A program made the position numbers and the translations under genes. A stretch of 64,000 bases of DNA from Pseudoruegeria sp. SHC-113 (GTDB lineage Bacteria; Pseudomonadota; Alphaproteobacteria; Rhodobacterales; Rhodobacteraceae), in NCBI RefSeq assembly GCF_025376885.1, contig NZ_JAHUBR010000005.1, positions 62,001 to 126,000 on the forward strand, in the 5' to 3' direction. Each line of letters opens with the position of its first letter. The stretch's first letter is position 1. Positions 1-8,731 of the stretch are shown here, piece after piece. The notes under the pieces were generated by a model that saw only the letters and a list, made by a program, of their open reading frames with translations, was not told the origin of the DNA and made no database searches.

Positions 1-1
1 C

Positions 2-310
2 CTCTCCCTAGACCAGCCCATCCGGGGCGCTATCATTGAACATATCGAAAACCTAAGGCGACAGGCGGGCCCGGCAATGCTGCAAGACAAACGTTCAGAC
101 CTCGACGCGGAAAAGCAGAAGAAGCTTCTGCAACGGCTGGTGGGCGAGCTCAGCACGCTCCGGCCGGATCTTTATTACCAGCCCACGAGCGTAATCGCGG
201 AGGAGATGGAAGCCTTCATCGACGGCGAAGCCAAGCTCTATGCCGAGGAGCGTGTGCTGCTCAAGCGGCTCACCAAGCGCGACATTGAGGTGCTGCTGAG
301 CCTGCACTAA
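2..310 (+). CDS. C-terminal part of an unknown protein, truncated by the window edge
   Basis: The frame is open from the first bases of the window to a TAA at 308-310, so the gene probably starts outside; the first internal ATG (77) has no convincing ribosome binding site. The visible ~102 residues are charged and predicted mostly helical, ending in KRLTKRDIEVLLSLH. No signal peptide, membrane segment or recognisable domain is seen, and I do not recognise the family. It converges with the BASS gene; the two stop codons overlap by four bases. It could also be a short stand-alone protein starting at 77. Confidence 0.5.
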   Translation, partial: LSLDQPIRGAIIEHIENLRRQAGPAMLQDKRSDLDAEKQKKLLQRLVGELSTLRPDLYYQPTSVIAEEMEAFIDGEAKLYAEERVLLKRLTKRDIEVLLSLH

Positions 311-1158
311 ACGCGCGCCCGCACCCAGCGGGAGTAGGGCATCGCCAGCAGGATGGCGAGCAGCGCATAGGTGAGGATCGTCGGCACCGCCACGAGGGTT
401 TCAGGGCTGCTTTCCGCCAGATAGAGCGAAAGCCCAAGGTTGCGGGCCACGCTGGCAATCGCCAGCCCCGCACGCCGTGCCACCTGCGGCCCGCCCAGCA
501 AATGCCCCGCTGCAAGCGCGCCCCCGGCCATGAGGATCACCGCCGCCCAGCCTGCTGCACCGATCAGCAATTGCTGCCGCAGCTCCGCCATCAGCGCCAC
601 CGCCAGCACAACCGCCAGCAGGAAGGCAAAAAACAGCAACCGCGCCACCGTCGAGAGATGCGCGGTATAGCTCTTCAGCCCGGACGGCGTGACACGGGCG
701 ATCCCCCAACCAAGCGCCAGCGGCAGGAAGGTCACCATCGCAACCTGCCCCGCCACCTTGGCGGGCGAAAACGGCCCCGGCGCGAGCTCCAGCAGCCCGT
801 CCATCAGCCAGAGCACCAGCGGAAAGCTCAGTGCAGCCCCCGCAGCCAACACCAGTTGCAGGGCGGAAGTGAAGGCGCGATCAGCTCCGGCGGCCTCGCT
901 GCGCCGCGTGGTGAGCGGCGCGCCGGGGGCGGCGGCCAGCAGCGCAAGCCCCATCGCCACCTCGGGCGGCAGGGGCAGGAGCCAGATCAGCGCTGCCACC
1001 ACCAGCGGCACGACGACCAAAACCGAGCAGAGCGCCCGCAGCAGAAGGGCGGGTTCCGCCAGCAGCCCGCGCAGGCTGCCCGGCGCATAGCGCAGGCCCA
1101 CGTCGAGCATCTGCGCGAAAACAACGATCCCGGTGAAGATCACCACGGCTTGCGGCAT
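307..1158 (-). CDS. BASS-family (bile acid:sodium symporter-like) transporter
   Basis: A very hydrophobic protein of about 283 residues with 8-10 predicted membrane segments. The layout is that of the bile-acid:Na+ symporter (SBF/BASS) fold: an early LPPEVAMGLALLAAAPGAP stretch, and a late LAIASVARNLGLSL stretch resembling the family's ALASGTRN motif. The ATG at 1158 was chosen because it lies 4 bases after the SulP stop codon; the open frame upstream of it is Arg-rich and looks non-coding. It is the last gene of an alkylsulfatase-SulP-BASS operon, so it may move the organic anion substrate or product. The substrate is not evident from sequence; BASS members carry bile acids, pantoate, pyruvate and other anions. 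Confidence 0.72.
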   Translation of the reverse strand: MPQAVVIFTGIVVFAQMLDVGLRYAPGSLRGLLAEPALLLRALCSVLVVVPLVVAALIWLLPLPPEVAMGLALLAAAPGAPLTTRRSEAAGADRAFTSALQLVLAAGAALSFPLVLWLMDGLLELAPGPFSPAKVAGQVAMVTFLPLALGWGIARVTPSGLKSYTAHLSTVARLLFFAFLLAVVLAVALMAELRQQLLIGAAGWAAVILMAGGALAAGHLLGGPQVARRAGLAIASVARNLGLSLYLAESSPETLVAVPTILTYALLAILLAMPYSRWVRARV

Positions 1159-1162
1159 CGCT

Positions 1163-2842
1163 CTAAGCCTCCGTGCCGTGGGGCAGCCGCGCCTGCGCCT
1201 CGGCGATCGCCTGATTGAGCGCCGCGCCCAGTTCCGGGCTTTCCCGATACACATGCGCGGCCCCGATCGCCTCCAGCAGCCCTGTGCGTTCCAGCTGGCC
1301 GTACAGCTCCTCGTTGACGCCGGTCAGCACCAGTGTCCCCCCGGCCGCGCGCAGGCTCTTGGCATAGCGCGTGAGCAGGCGGATCACGGTGCTGCCCAGA
1401 TCATCCACATCGCGCAAGATGAAGATCAGCGTGCTCTGCGCGGCCCCCGCCACCTTGGGCAGCTGCGCCTCCAGCCCCTGTGCGGAAGCGAAGAAGAGCG
1501 AGCCGCGCGCCCGGAGCACCCGCACCTCGCCCGGCCCCAGATCCGGGCGCACCGGGCGCTCGATGGGAAAGCCGTTTTCCACCAGCTCGAACTCCCGCAC
1601 CTCGACGCGATTGGACATGTGCAGGATCTGCAGCAGGAACGAGAGCGCCACCCCGATCAGGATCGCGAATTGCAGCGGCAGGAAGAGCGTCGCGGCAAAA
1701 GTCACCGCCATGGCCGCGCGCGCCGTCAGCCCGGTGGCCCAGACGGTGCGGATCGCCTCGGGCTGCAGGTTCTGATAGCCGACCACCAAGAGCAGCCCGC
1801 CAAGCGCCGCCATCGGCACGATCTTCACCAGATCCACCAGCAGCAGCACGATCAGGATCACGAACACCCCAGCAAAGATGTTGGACCAGCGCGATTTCGC
1901 CCCGGCCTGATAGTTCACCGCCGTTCCCGACATCGAGCCGCCGCAGGGAATGGCCCCGAAGGCCCCGGCGGCAAGGTTCGCCGCGCCCTGCCCCACGAAA
2001 TCGCGCGAGGTGTCGGGGAAGCGGCCATCCGGGTTCGGGTAGCTCTGCCCCACGCCCGCGCCCTGAATGAGGCCGATCACCGCGATGGCGAAAGCCGGAA
2101 GCGCCAGCGTGCCAAGGCTCGCCAGATCGGGCAGGATCGGCAGCGGCAGGCTGCGCGGGATCACCGCGATGTCGCGCACCAGAACCGCCGTCTGCCCCCC
2201 CATCAGCGCCACGAGCCCCATTGCGAGCAGCGTCGCCACCGCAAGGGCAAGGATCAACGCGAACCGGCGCAGCGCGGTGCGCTGGAAGGCCAGGATCAGC
2301 CCCACCGTCGAGAGCCCCACCAACACCGTCTGCAAATCGATCAGCCGCCAGCGCAGCATCGTATCCGCAAGCCGCAGGATGTGGTTGGGCTGCGTGCTGC
2401 TGTAGCCGGTGATGTCGGAGACCGAGCCGAACATGATCAGGAAGGCGATGCCCGAGATGAACCCCGTCATTACCGCATTGGAGACAAAGCGGATCAGCTT
2501 GCCGAGCCGCAACAGGCCGAACACCAGCTGAAACGCGCCGACGAGCAGCACAAGCGTCACCAGTGCGCCGATCTTGTCGGCCTCGGCAAAACCATAGAGC
2601 GCCTCGCCCGCCGCCACCGAAAGCGCGCCCGTGGTGGAGACGTTCATGTAGATCGAAGAGGTGAAGACCGCCCCCACCGGCATCGCCACCATCAGCGCGT
2701 AGAGCCCGGCCACCGGGTTCACCGAGGCCAGCACCGCATTGGCCATGCCCTGCGGGACGTTGACGATGGCGAAGGTCGCCCCCGCCACCAGATCGGAGGC
2801 GAGGTTTTCGCGCTTCAGGCGCAGCCCGTCCGGCCAGTTCAC
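1163..2842 (-). CDS. SulP-family anion (sulfate) permease with STAS domain
   Basis: 559 residues. The N-terminal ~400 residues form the multi-span sulfate-transporter domain, with the family-type opening LASDLVAGATFAIVNVPQGM and the GAIPCGGSMSGTAVN loop. The C-terminal ~110 residues form a cytoplasmic STAS domain (core FILRDVDDLGSTVIRLL). SulP proteins carry sulfate, bicarbonate or dicarboxylates in symport or exchange. The start is GTG at 2840-2842, four bases after the alkylsulfatase stop, which points to translational coupling. Position between an alkylsulfatase and a BASS transporter makes handling of released sulfate, or uptake of a sulfated substrate, the best inference. Confidence 0.9.
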   Translation of the reverse strand: MNWPDGLRLKRENLASDLVAGATFAIVNVPQGMANAVLASVNPVAGLYALMVAMPVGAVFTSSIYMNVSTTGALSVAAGEALYGFAEADKIGALVTLVLLVGAFQLVFGLLRLGKLIRFVSNAVMTGFISGIAFLIMFGSVSDITGYSSTQPNHILRLADTMLRWRLIDLQTVLVGLSTVGLILAFQRTALRRFALILALAVATLLAMGLVALMGGQTAVLVRDIAVIPRSLPLPILPDLASLGTLALPAFAIAVIGLIQGAGVGQSYPNPDGRFPDTSRDFVGQGAANLAAGAFGAIPCGGSMSGTAVNYQAGAKSRWSNIFAGVFVILIVLLLVDLVKIVPMAALGGLLLVVGYQNLQPEAIRTVWATGLTARAAMAVTFAATLFLPLQFAILIGVALSFLLQILHMSNRVEVREFELVENGFPIERPVRPDLGPGEVRVLRARGSLFFASAQGLEAQLPKVAGAAQSTLIFILRDVDDLGSTVIRLLTRYAKSLRAAGGTLVLTGVNEELYGQLERTGLLEAIGAAHVYRESPELGAALNQAIAEAQARLPHGTEA

Positions 2843-2846
2843 CGCG

Positions 2847-4868
2847 CTACTCCGGCACCACCTCTTTCATCTCGGCCCCGTCGAAGGGATCGTGCGCCGC
2901 CGCGCCCTCTTCCGGCGCACGGGTGCCGGGGAAGATCTCGAAGGTCGGGGTGAAATCCACGAGCATTGCCGCCAGCTTCATCAGGATCGAGGGATCGCCC
3001 TCCGCCGTGGCCGTGCCCTCGGCCAGATGCGCCTCCAGAGGCTTCACGCCCATCAGCGTTTCATCCAACGCGCTGCGGTTGATCGTCAGCGTCAGATCCG
3101 CCTCGGGGGCCTGAAACCCTTTGATGTTGGTCAGCGTCGCGTTCTCAAGCTCCACGAGGAATTCCTCGCCATTGTCCGGCGTGCGCAGGTTCATGATGAA
3201 CCGCTGCCCGGCGGCCTTTTCGCTCACGAGCCGGATGCCGAGGAAATTCAGGAACAGCTCGGTGGACATCGCCCGCATCACGTCAGCGCTGTTGGTTTTC
3301 GGGATCGCACCGGAGGGCACGCCGGACCGCAGCTCGAAAGCCCCGGCAAGGAAGCTGTTGCGCAGGCCGGGGTTTTCCTGCTGGTAGCCGATCTGCTCCA
3401 TCGCGTCGGCCAGCAGATCGCGCCCGGTCTGATTGCCCGGTTCCGCCAGCGCGAGCTTGTTGAGGATCTCCACCGCGAGCTTGTATTCGCCCGCGTCATA
3501 CAGCTTTTGCCCTTCCGCAATGATCGCATCCGCCCCACCCATCATCCGCACGTAGAGCGGCGCCGAGTCCTCCGGCGAGGGCGGGATCAGCGTGGCCGGG
3601 TTGCAATCCCAATAGCCAAGATAGCGCTGGATCACGCCGCGCGCGTTGTGCTCGGGCGAGCCGTGATAGCCGCGCACGTGCCAGTGTTTCTGCAACGCGT
3701 CCGGCACTTGGTAGACGTTGTGGATCTGGTTGATCGTCACCCCGTTGTTGGCGTGGTGCAGCACCTGGTTGTGCATATTGGCGTAAATGTCCCGCTGGGC
3801 GCGCATCACCTCCTGAATCCGCGCATTGCCCCAGCGCGGCCAGTGGTGGGCGGCAAACATCACCTCGGCCTCGCCGCCGAAACGGTAGAGCGCCTCAGCG
3901 ATGTATTTGGACCAGTTCAGCGCATCGCGCACCGGCGCGCCGCGCAGGGTGTAGAGGTTGTGCAGGCAGTGGGTGACGTTCTCCGCCATCCACAGCGCCT
4001 TCATGGAGGGGATATAGGTGTTCATCTCCGAAGGCGCCTCGGTGTCGGGCGTGTTCTGGAACACCATCTCGATCCCGTCGACCTCGAAGGTCTCGTAGGC
4101 CTCCTTCACCAGCCGCGTCGGCGGGATCAGCGTCACCGCCCCGCGCGAGGTGCCCTGCCCGAGGCCTTGCGTAACGAAGCCGTAGGGATCAACGGGCAGC
4201 AGGATGCCGTATTGATAGAATGCCCGCCGGTTCATCGCGTTCCCGGCGTAAACATTCTCGGCCACGGTGTTCTCCATGAAGCCATCGGGCGCGATGATCT
4301 CCACCTTACCCGCGCGCACGTCGGCCTCCTCCACCACGCCCCGGATGCCGCCCCAGTGATCGACGTGATTGTGCGAGTAGACGACCGCCGAGATCGGCAG
4401 ATCGCCCCCGACATGCTCGCGGAACAGCGCCAGCCCGGCGGCGGCGGTTTCCTTGGAGATCAGCACGTCGAACACGATCCACCCCGTCTTGCCGCGCACG
4501 AAGGTCATCTGCGAAAGATCGAAGCCGCGGATCTGGTAGATGCCGGGGATCACCTCGTAGAGGCCGTAATCCTGATTGAGCTTGGCCTGCCGCATGAGCG
4601 AGGGGTGGATGCTGGGGTAGCCTTCCGCCTCATCGATGAAATCAAACTTGCCCATGTCCCAGGCGTCATTGCCGGCCTCGGCTTTGATCACTTTCGACGG
4701 CATCTGCGCGATCAGCCCGCGCGCGCATTCCTCGAAATCCTGCCTATCGTGGAAGGGCAGCGCCTGTGCCGCGGCCTCCAGCACCGCGCGGGTGTGGGCG
4801 GAGGGGGCTTTGCCCTTCGGGTGGAAATGGGGGCGGTCTGCATTGGAATCGGTTTGGGAATCGGTCAT
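2847..4868 (-). CDS. Linear alkylsulfatase, SdsA1-like metallo-beta-lactamase-fold sulfohydrolase
   Basis: 673 residues, the normal length for the family. An N-terminal metallo-beta-lactamase catalytic domain carries the zinc motif H166-N-H168-V-D170-H171 in the stretch SHNHVDHWGG and a later AAHHWPRWG stretch. It is followed by the alkylsulfatase dimerisation region and a C-terminal SCP2-like domain (about 550-650) that binds the alkyl chain. The enzymes hydrolyse alkyl sulfates such as SDS to alcohol and sulfate. There is no signal peptide (it starts MTDSQTDSNADR), unlike exported SdsA1, so a cytoplasmic enzyme needing substrate uptake is implied. First gene of a three-gene operon with SulP and BASS transporters. 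Confidence 0.92.
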   Translation of the reverse strand: MTDSQTDSNADRPHFHPKGKAPSAHTRAVLEAAAQALPFHDRQDFEECARGLIAQMPSKVIKAEAGNDAWDMGKFDFIDEAEGYPSIHPSLMRQAKLNQDYGLYEVIPGIYQIRGFDLSQMTFVRGKTGWIVFDVLISKETAAAGLALFREHVGGDLPISAVVYSHNHVDHWGGIRGVVEEADVRAGKVEIIAPDGFMENTVAENVYAGNAMNRRAFYQYGILLPVDPYGFVTQGLGQGTSRGAVTLIPPTRLVKEAYETFEVDGIEMVFQNTPDTEAPSEMNTYIPSMKALWMAENVTHCLHNLYTLRGAPVRDALNWSKYIAEALYRFGGEAEVMFAAHHWPRWGNARIQEVMRAQRDIYANMHNQVLHHANNGVTINQIHNVYQVPDALQKHWHVRGYHGSPEHNARGVIQRYLGYWDCNPATLIPPSPEDSAPLYVRMMGGADAIIAEGQKLYDAGEYKLAVEILNKLALAEPGNQTGRDLLADAMEQIGYQQENPGLRNSFLAGAFELRSGVPSGAIPKTNSADVMRAMSTELFLNFLGIRLVSEKAAGQRFIMNLRTPDNGEEFLVELENATLTNIKGFQAPEADLTLTINRSALDETLMGVKPLEAHLAEGTATAEGDPSILMKLAAMLVDFTPTFEIFPGTRAPEEGAAAHDPFDGAEMKEVVPE

Positions 4869-5028
4869 CGAAAAGGCCCTGCAACTACTTGTTTCATGGG
4901 GCTGCCGGGACGAGAGCCCTGAAAACGGCTGTGGCAGCGCCTTCCACTCTGCCTAGCCAATTCGGCTCTGTCCAATTGTCACGTATGGCCCATTCGGCGC
5001 GCATTGGGCCGCGCGCCCTGCCCCGGCC

Positions 5029-6075
5029 TTAGGGCGCTGCGCTCCACATCCGGTAGCGCCCCTGCCCGGTGACCTCCCGGATCAGCCCGCGCGCTTCCAT
5101 CCAAATCAGGTTGCGCTGAACGGCGGCGCGGCTGGCCCCGGTGAGCGCTTCGGCCATGGGTGCGGAGACAAGCGGCCAGTCGGCCAGCACCGCCCGCAAG
5201 GCCGGCGGCGTGCGCCCCGAAAGCCGCGCCATCGCGGCCTCCGCCTGCGCATGCCAGCTTTCGATCTCATCAAGGTGGCGCATCGCGGCAAGGCAGGCGG
5301 TCTCCATCCCGGCAAGCCAGACCCCAAGCCGCGCCTCGGGCGGACCGCCTGCCCGCAGCCCCCCTGCCCCGCCAAGGGCCAGCGGCGCAAACACCGCGCC
5401 GCGCCCGTCGCCTGCCGCGATGCGCGCCGCTGTCACCGCCGCCTCGATCCGGTCGCCGCTCTGCCCAAGGCCCGCGAGGCTCCAGAGGTGAAACCCCATG
5501 CAGGCGCGCGTGATCGGATGCAAGGCCTGCGCCGCGCCCATCACATGGGCCCAGCCAAAGGCGCGATCCTCAAACCTGTCGGCCTGCAGGCCAACCGCCG
5601 CCGGGTCGCGCCGATCCAGAAACTCCGCAAGCCCGTCCAGCGGCCCCGGCCCGCCAGTGAGCCGCCGCACCGCCCAGCCCACACGCGCCAGCGCCTCCGG
5701 GTCATCCTGCGCGCCCGACAGACGCAACGCGATCCAGAGCGCCAGCCGGTCCGCACTCACCCGATCGCCGGTGAACCAACTCAACTCCGCCGCCTCGATC
5801 AGCGCCAGCCGATGCCGCCACCCCTGCGGCCCGCGCAGAAGCCTGTCATCCAGTGCCCCAAGGCGTGCGGCCACGCTCGCAAGCCGCGCGGCACTCTGCG
5901 CCTCTGCCGCCTGCCAATCGCCGACAACGGACTCATCCCGAGGCTCCGCCCGTGGCCCCGGCGGCAAGACATCCTCCTCCGCCTCCAAAGGGCCCGGCAG
6001 GAACCAAAGGTCCTCTTCCGCCATGTCTGACGGGTCTTCAGAGGTGTCAGGGGAGCCAGAGGGTTGAGAAATCAT
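5029..6075 (-). CDS. Replicon-associated protein with C-terminal winged helix, RHE_PE00001/DUF1612-like
   Basis: 348 residues. The N-terminal ~50 residues are acidic and Pro-rich. The middle is alpha-helical (LASVAARLGALDDRLL, then WAHVMGAAQALHPITRACMG). The C-terminus is a helix-turn-helix or winged helix ending LIREVTGQGRYRMWSA. This ending and the LSGRTPPALRAVLADWPLVS stretch resemble the RHE_PE00001 (DUF1612/HTH) proteins common beside alphaproteobacterial plasmid replication genes; I judge that from memory of the family, not a search. It follows the initiator gene on the same strand, and a perfect inverted repeat lies directly before its ATG. An internal ATG at 6024 is an alternative start. 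Likely a DNA-binding replicon accessory or regulator; exact role unknown. Confidence 0.65.
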   Translation of the reverse strand: MISQPSGSPDTSEDPSDMAEEDLWFLPGPLEAEEDVLPPGPRAEPRDESVVGDWQAAEAQSAARLASVAARLGALDDRLLRGPQGWRHRLALIEAAELSWFTGDRVSADRLALWIALRLSGAQDDPEALARVGWAVRRLTGGPGPLDGLAEFLDRRDPAAVGLQADRFEDRAFGWAHVMGAAQALHPITRACMGFHLWSLAGLGQSGDRIEAAVTAARIAAGDGRGAVFAPLALGGAGGLRAGGPPEARLGVWLAGMETACLAAMRHLDEIESWHAQAEAAMARLSGRTPPALRAVLADWPLVSAPMAEALTGASRAAVQRNLIWMEARGLIREVTGQGRYRMWSAAP

Positions 6076-6076
6076 A

Positions 6077-6102
6077 TGTGCAAAATACGCAGGTTTTGCA
6101 CA
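6077..6102. promoter_or_regulatory. Perfect 9-bp inverted repeat, probable operator
   Basis: TGTGCAAAA (6077-6085) and TTTTGCACA (6094-6102) are exact inverted copies around an 8-bp spacer. They lie between the initiator stop and the ATG of the downstream helix-turn-helix gene. Two further variants of the half-site, AATCGCAAAA (6114-6123) and TTTTGCGCAC (6142-6151), follow at once. The helix-turn-helix protein or the initiator could bind here; that is inference. Confidence 0.6.
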
Positions 6103-6155
6103 TTACCAAGGGAAATCGCAAAACCCCCTGTTTTCAGCGCGTTTTGCGCACTGCT

Positions 6156-6863
6156 TCAGGCCTCGATCACCACATCGTCGATGTCATCGGTCACGCTGCG
6201 CACCGCCTTCAAGCAAAGCCCGTGCAGATGCGTGGCGACGTAATGGGCATGAAACCGGCTCGGCGCGCGCAGCACCAGTCTGCGGCCCTGCACCCCCTGC
6301 CGCGTGAGCGGCGCGAGCCAGTTGCCATAGGCCGCCGGATCCTCCGCCCGCAACACTCCCGCCGCCAGCGCCCATTCGCTGCCATCGGACACGGGCAGTG
6401 GCGCCGCCTTCTGCGCGCCCAACGCCACGATCTTCGCACCCGATGCCGCTTGTCCGTCCGGCGCAGGTGCCTCAGCCCCCTGCCCCATCCGCTGCTCGAA
6501 ATCCGGCCCCACCGCCGCCCAGGCCGGTTGCGTCTGTTTCAACAGGCACGCCAGATCCAGCCCGTATTGCGTCACTCGCCCGCGCGCGCCGGGCCGCTTC
6601 ACCACGAGCCAGCCCAGCCCCCGCAGCCGCGCCATCTCCCGTTTCACCGTGCGCTCATCCACCGACCAGAGCCGCGCTATTTCCCGCTGCCCCACGGCCA
6701 ACTCATCGCGCTGCCAATTGTAGCGGGCCGTCAGAAGGGTGAGAAAGCGCAAGGCCAGAACCTGCTGCGTGCGCGGCTGAGACATCGCGAAAGCGCCGAT
6801 GGCGGTGAGCACATCGTATTTGATCGCGGGGGCCTTCTGCCCCACTGGCTTTACAAGCCGCAT
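6156..6863 (-). CDS. DnaA-like plasmid replication initiator (Rhodobacterales DnaA-like type)
   Basis: 235 residues from ATG 6863, chosen for the AAGGGG ribosome binding site six bases upstream; the frame stays open to 7040 but that part lies in origin-like DNA. Residues ~15-95 form a winged-helix region (AVGQREIARLWSVDERTVKR, then RGLGWLVVKR). Residues ~162-225 resemble DnaA domain I (EWALAAGVLRAEDPAAYGNW, then LVLRAPSRFHAHYV). There is no AAA+ ATPase domain. This matches the DnaA-like replicases of Rhodobacterales plasmids, a type distinct from RepABC, RepA and RepB, and the divergent parAB operon supports it. It should set copy number and incompatibility for the element. Confidence 0.82.
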   Translation of the reverse strand: MRLVKPVGQKAPAIKYDVLTAIGAFAMSQPRTQQVLALRFLTLLTARYNWQRDELAVGQREIARLWSVDERTVKREMARLRGLGWLVVKRPGARGRVTQYGLDLACLLKQTQPAWAAVGPDFEQRMGQGAEAPAPDGQAASGAKIVALGAQKAAPLPVSDGSEWALAAGVLRAEDPAAYGNWLAPLTRQGVQGRRLVLRAPSRFHAHYVATHLHGLCLKAVRSVTDDIDDVVIEA

Positions 6864-7426
6864 TGCCCGCCCCTTGCCGCTGCGCGCCGCCTTTCTGATG
6901 AAGGCGATGGTTTGACTGCCTCTGTGAGCGCTTCTGTGCAGGGCCTCTTCCGCCCCAGCCCGCTTTTGCGATTTCTCAGCGCTCTTTCGTTGTTGTGGAT
7001 GATTAGCGTTGTGTTTTGCGATTCTGTCAAGGGGAAGCACGGAGCGGCCCCTCGCTCAAATCCCATTCAAAAATCTAAAGAAAGGTATTTATGGTATTGG
7101 GGGACATTACATCTGACACCCTATCGCGCGGAAATGTCCCCTCAACATCTCGGCGCGCGCCCAAAGTGTCCCCCCCAATATGCGCCCCGCCTGGCCTCGA
7201 AACGGGCCTCTTTCCCCGTCTGGCCCCAGATCGCTTCCGAATCGGAGGCGCTTGTGTTCTGCGGGCCTCAGCGCCAATCCCGCTTGGTGCGGGCCTGATA
7301 CCGCGCCCTCTCAACGCTCTTTCCGAAAACAGCGTAATCTACGATTTTTACTTTTGCAAATTTTCCGTTTTCAGCGTAAATCCGAAAGCAATGATAATCA
7401 ACGTCCCCGCGGGGACAGGAGGCACG
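6864..7426. other. Candidate replication origin between initiator and parA
   Basis: 563 bp without a credible gene. It contains: TTTTGCGATT twice (6964-6973, 7014-7023); a one-mismatch DnaA box TGTGGATGA (6994-7002); an inverted pair GGGGACATT (7100-7108) and AATGTCCCC (7133-7141); a further TGTCCCC-type half-site at 7167-7179; and a locally A+T-rich stretch at 7321-7400 with CAGCGTAA repeated 42 bp apart (7330-7337, 7372-7379) and TTTTGCAAA (7352-7360). Repeats plus an A+T-rich segment beside an initiator gene are what an origin looks like; function is inferred. Confidence 0.55.
7403..7416. other. Putative parS site 1, perfect palindrome
   Basis: GTCCCCGCGGGGAC, 14 bp, perfectly self-complementary. 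It ends exactly where the AGGAGG ribosome binding site of parA begins (7417-7422), so a protein bound here could also repress parAB. Confidence 0.72.
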
Positions 7427-8731
7427 ATGTTCACCCATGAGGACCTGAGCAAGCTGCAGGCGCAATCCTTGCGCATGCAGGGGTTCATCCGGCAGCAGAC
7501 CTATTCGCCCGAGCGCGAGAAAACCCTGCGCCGCTTCTCCAGTTGGGAGGTGGCGGAGCTGATCTTCAAGGTCAACCAATCCACCTTGCGCGGCCGGCTC
7601 GCCGCCGACCCCACCCTGCCGCAGGGCTATGTGGAAGAAGACGGCCGCCAGCGCTGGTACAGCCTTGAAGAGATCAACGAGATCCGCCGCCGCCTGAAGG
7701 TCTCCCGCAAATCGCTGATGCCGCCCCGCCCCACCGGCAAGCGCGCCATCCGCGCCGCCATCGCCAACTTCAAGGGCGGTGCAGGCAAATCCACCGTGGC
7801 GCTGCATTTCGCCCATGCCGCGGCGCTGGATGGCTACCGCGTGCTCTGCGTGGATTTCGACCCGCAGGCAACGCTCTCCCACTCCATGGGCCTCACCGAT
7901 GTGGCCGAGGAATACACCGTCTGGGGCATCATGGCGCGCGATCTGGTGCAGGAAACCGAACGGATGAACTCCGCTGCGCGCGGGGCTGAAAGCGGCACCG
8001 CCCTGCCCCAGCGCCGCCTGCCCGCTTCGATCACCGGCATGGGCCTCTCCGATCTGCGCGACGCCGATTTCATCAAGCCGACGAACTGGCCCACGATCGA
8101 TCTCATTCCCTCCTGCGCCAATGCCGCCTTCGTGGAGTTTGCCTCCGCGCAATACCGGCACCTGAACCCAGAGTGGTCCTTCTTCGCCGCCGTGCGCCGC
8201 TACCTCGATCACCTGCCCGCCGACGCTTATGATCTGGTGATCTTCGATTGCCCCCCGGCCATCGGCTACCAGTCGATGAACGCCGTCTTCGCCGCCGATG
8301 TGCTCTATATTCCCTCCGGCCCCGGCTATTGGGAATATGATTCCACTACCTCCTTCATCGGCCAGCTCGCCGAGGCGCTCGAGGATCTCTCCGCCTTCAG
8401 CGGCCCCGTCCCGGCGGGGACAGGCAGCCCCGAGAAAGCCTTCCAGGACATCCGCTTCCTGCTCACCCGTTTTGAGCCCGGGAATGATCTGCACCGCGCG
8501 ATGCGTTCGGCCTTTGAGAAGGTCTTTGGCGAAAGACTGGCCACCCACCCGATCGAGATGACCCGCGCCGTCGAGCAATCCGGGCGCTTCCTCGCCTCGA
8601 TCTACGAAACCGATTACCGCGATATGACGCGCGAAACCTGGCGCCGGGCGCGCTCCTCCTTCGATCAGGCTTACGAGGAGTTCCGCACCCATATGCTGGC
8701 GGCCTGGGAAAACCTGGAGGATGAGGCATGA
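7427..8731 (+). CDS. parA: Partition ATPase ParA (RepA-type, with N-terminal helix-turn-helix)
   Basis: 434 residues from ATG 7427, preceded by AGGAGG; the in-frame extension upstream to 7091 is origin DNA. Residues ~35-95 look like a MerR-type winged helix (SSWEVAELIFKVNQSTLRGR). The deviant Walker A motif KGGAGKST is at 116-123, followed by VLCVDFDPQATLS and a Walker B-like LVIFDCPPAIGY. This is the long plasmid ParA class that moves replicons and represses its own promoter. It overlaps parB by four bases (ATGA). A one-mismatch copy of the parS palindrome lies inside the gene at 8408-8421. Confidence 0.95.
   Translation: MFTHEDLSKLQAQSLRMQGFIRQQTYSPEREKTLRRFSSWEVAELIFKVNQSTLRGRLAADPTLPQGYVEEDGRQRWYSLEEINEIRRRLKVSRKSLMPPRPTGKRAIRAAIANFKGGAGKSTVALHFAHAAALDGYRVLCVDFDPQATLSHSMGLTDVAEEYTVWGIMARDLVQETERMNSAARGAESGTALPQRRLPASITGMGLSDLRDADFIKPTNWPTIDLIPSCANAAFVEFASAQYRHLNPEWSFFAAVRRYLDHLPADAYDLVIFDCPPAIGYQSMNAVFAADVLYIPSGPGYWEYDSTTSFIGQLAEALEDLSAFSGPVPAGTGSPEKAFQDIRFLLTRFEPGNDLHRAMRSAFEKVFGERLATHPIEMTRAVEQSGRFLASIYETDYRDMTRETWRRARSSFDQAYEEFRTHMLAAWENLEDEA
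8408..8421. other. Putative parS site 2, inside parA, one mismatch
   Basis: GTCCCGGCGGGGAC differs from the 14-bp palindrome at one base. It sits in the parA reading frame and encodes VPAGT, the same peptide as the copies in parB. Confidence 0.5.

Noticed and set aside
1133-2953. Long plus-strand open frame opposite the SulP gene
   Set aside because: Its translation is Arg/His/Gln-rich with no domain, while the opposite strand encodes a clear SulP protein; such shadows are common in high-G+C DNA.
2739-4922. Open frame of over 700 codons opposite the alkylsulfatase
   Set aside because: The low-complexity His/Arg-rich product mirrors the real gene; the sulfatase motifs are on the minus strand.
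6864-7040. N-terminal extension of the DnaA-like initiator
   Set aside because: It covers repeat-bearing origin-like DNA, and a good ribosome binding site precedes the ATG at 6863.
7091-7426. N-terminal extension of ParA
   Set aside because: It covers origin-like repeats; AGGAGG precedes ATG 7427 and the product then has a normal ParA start.
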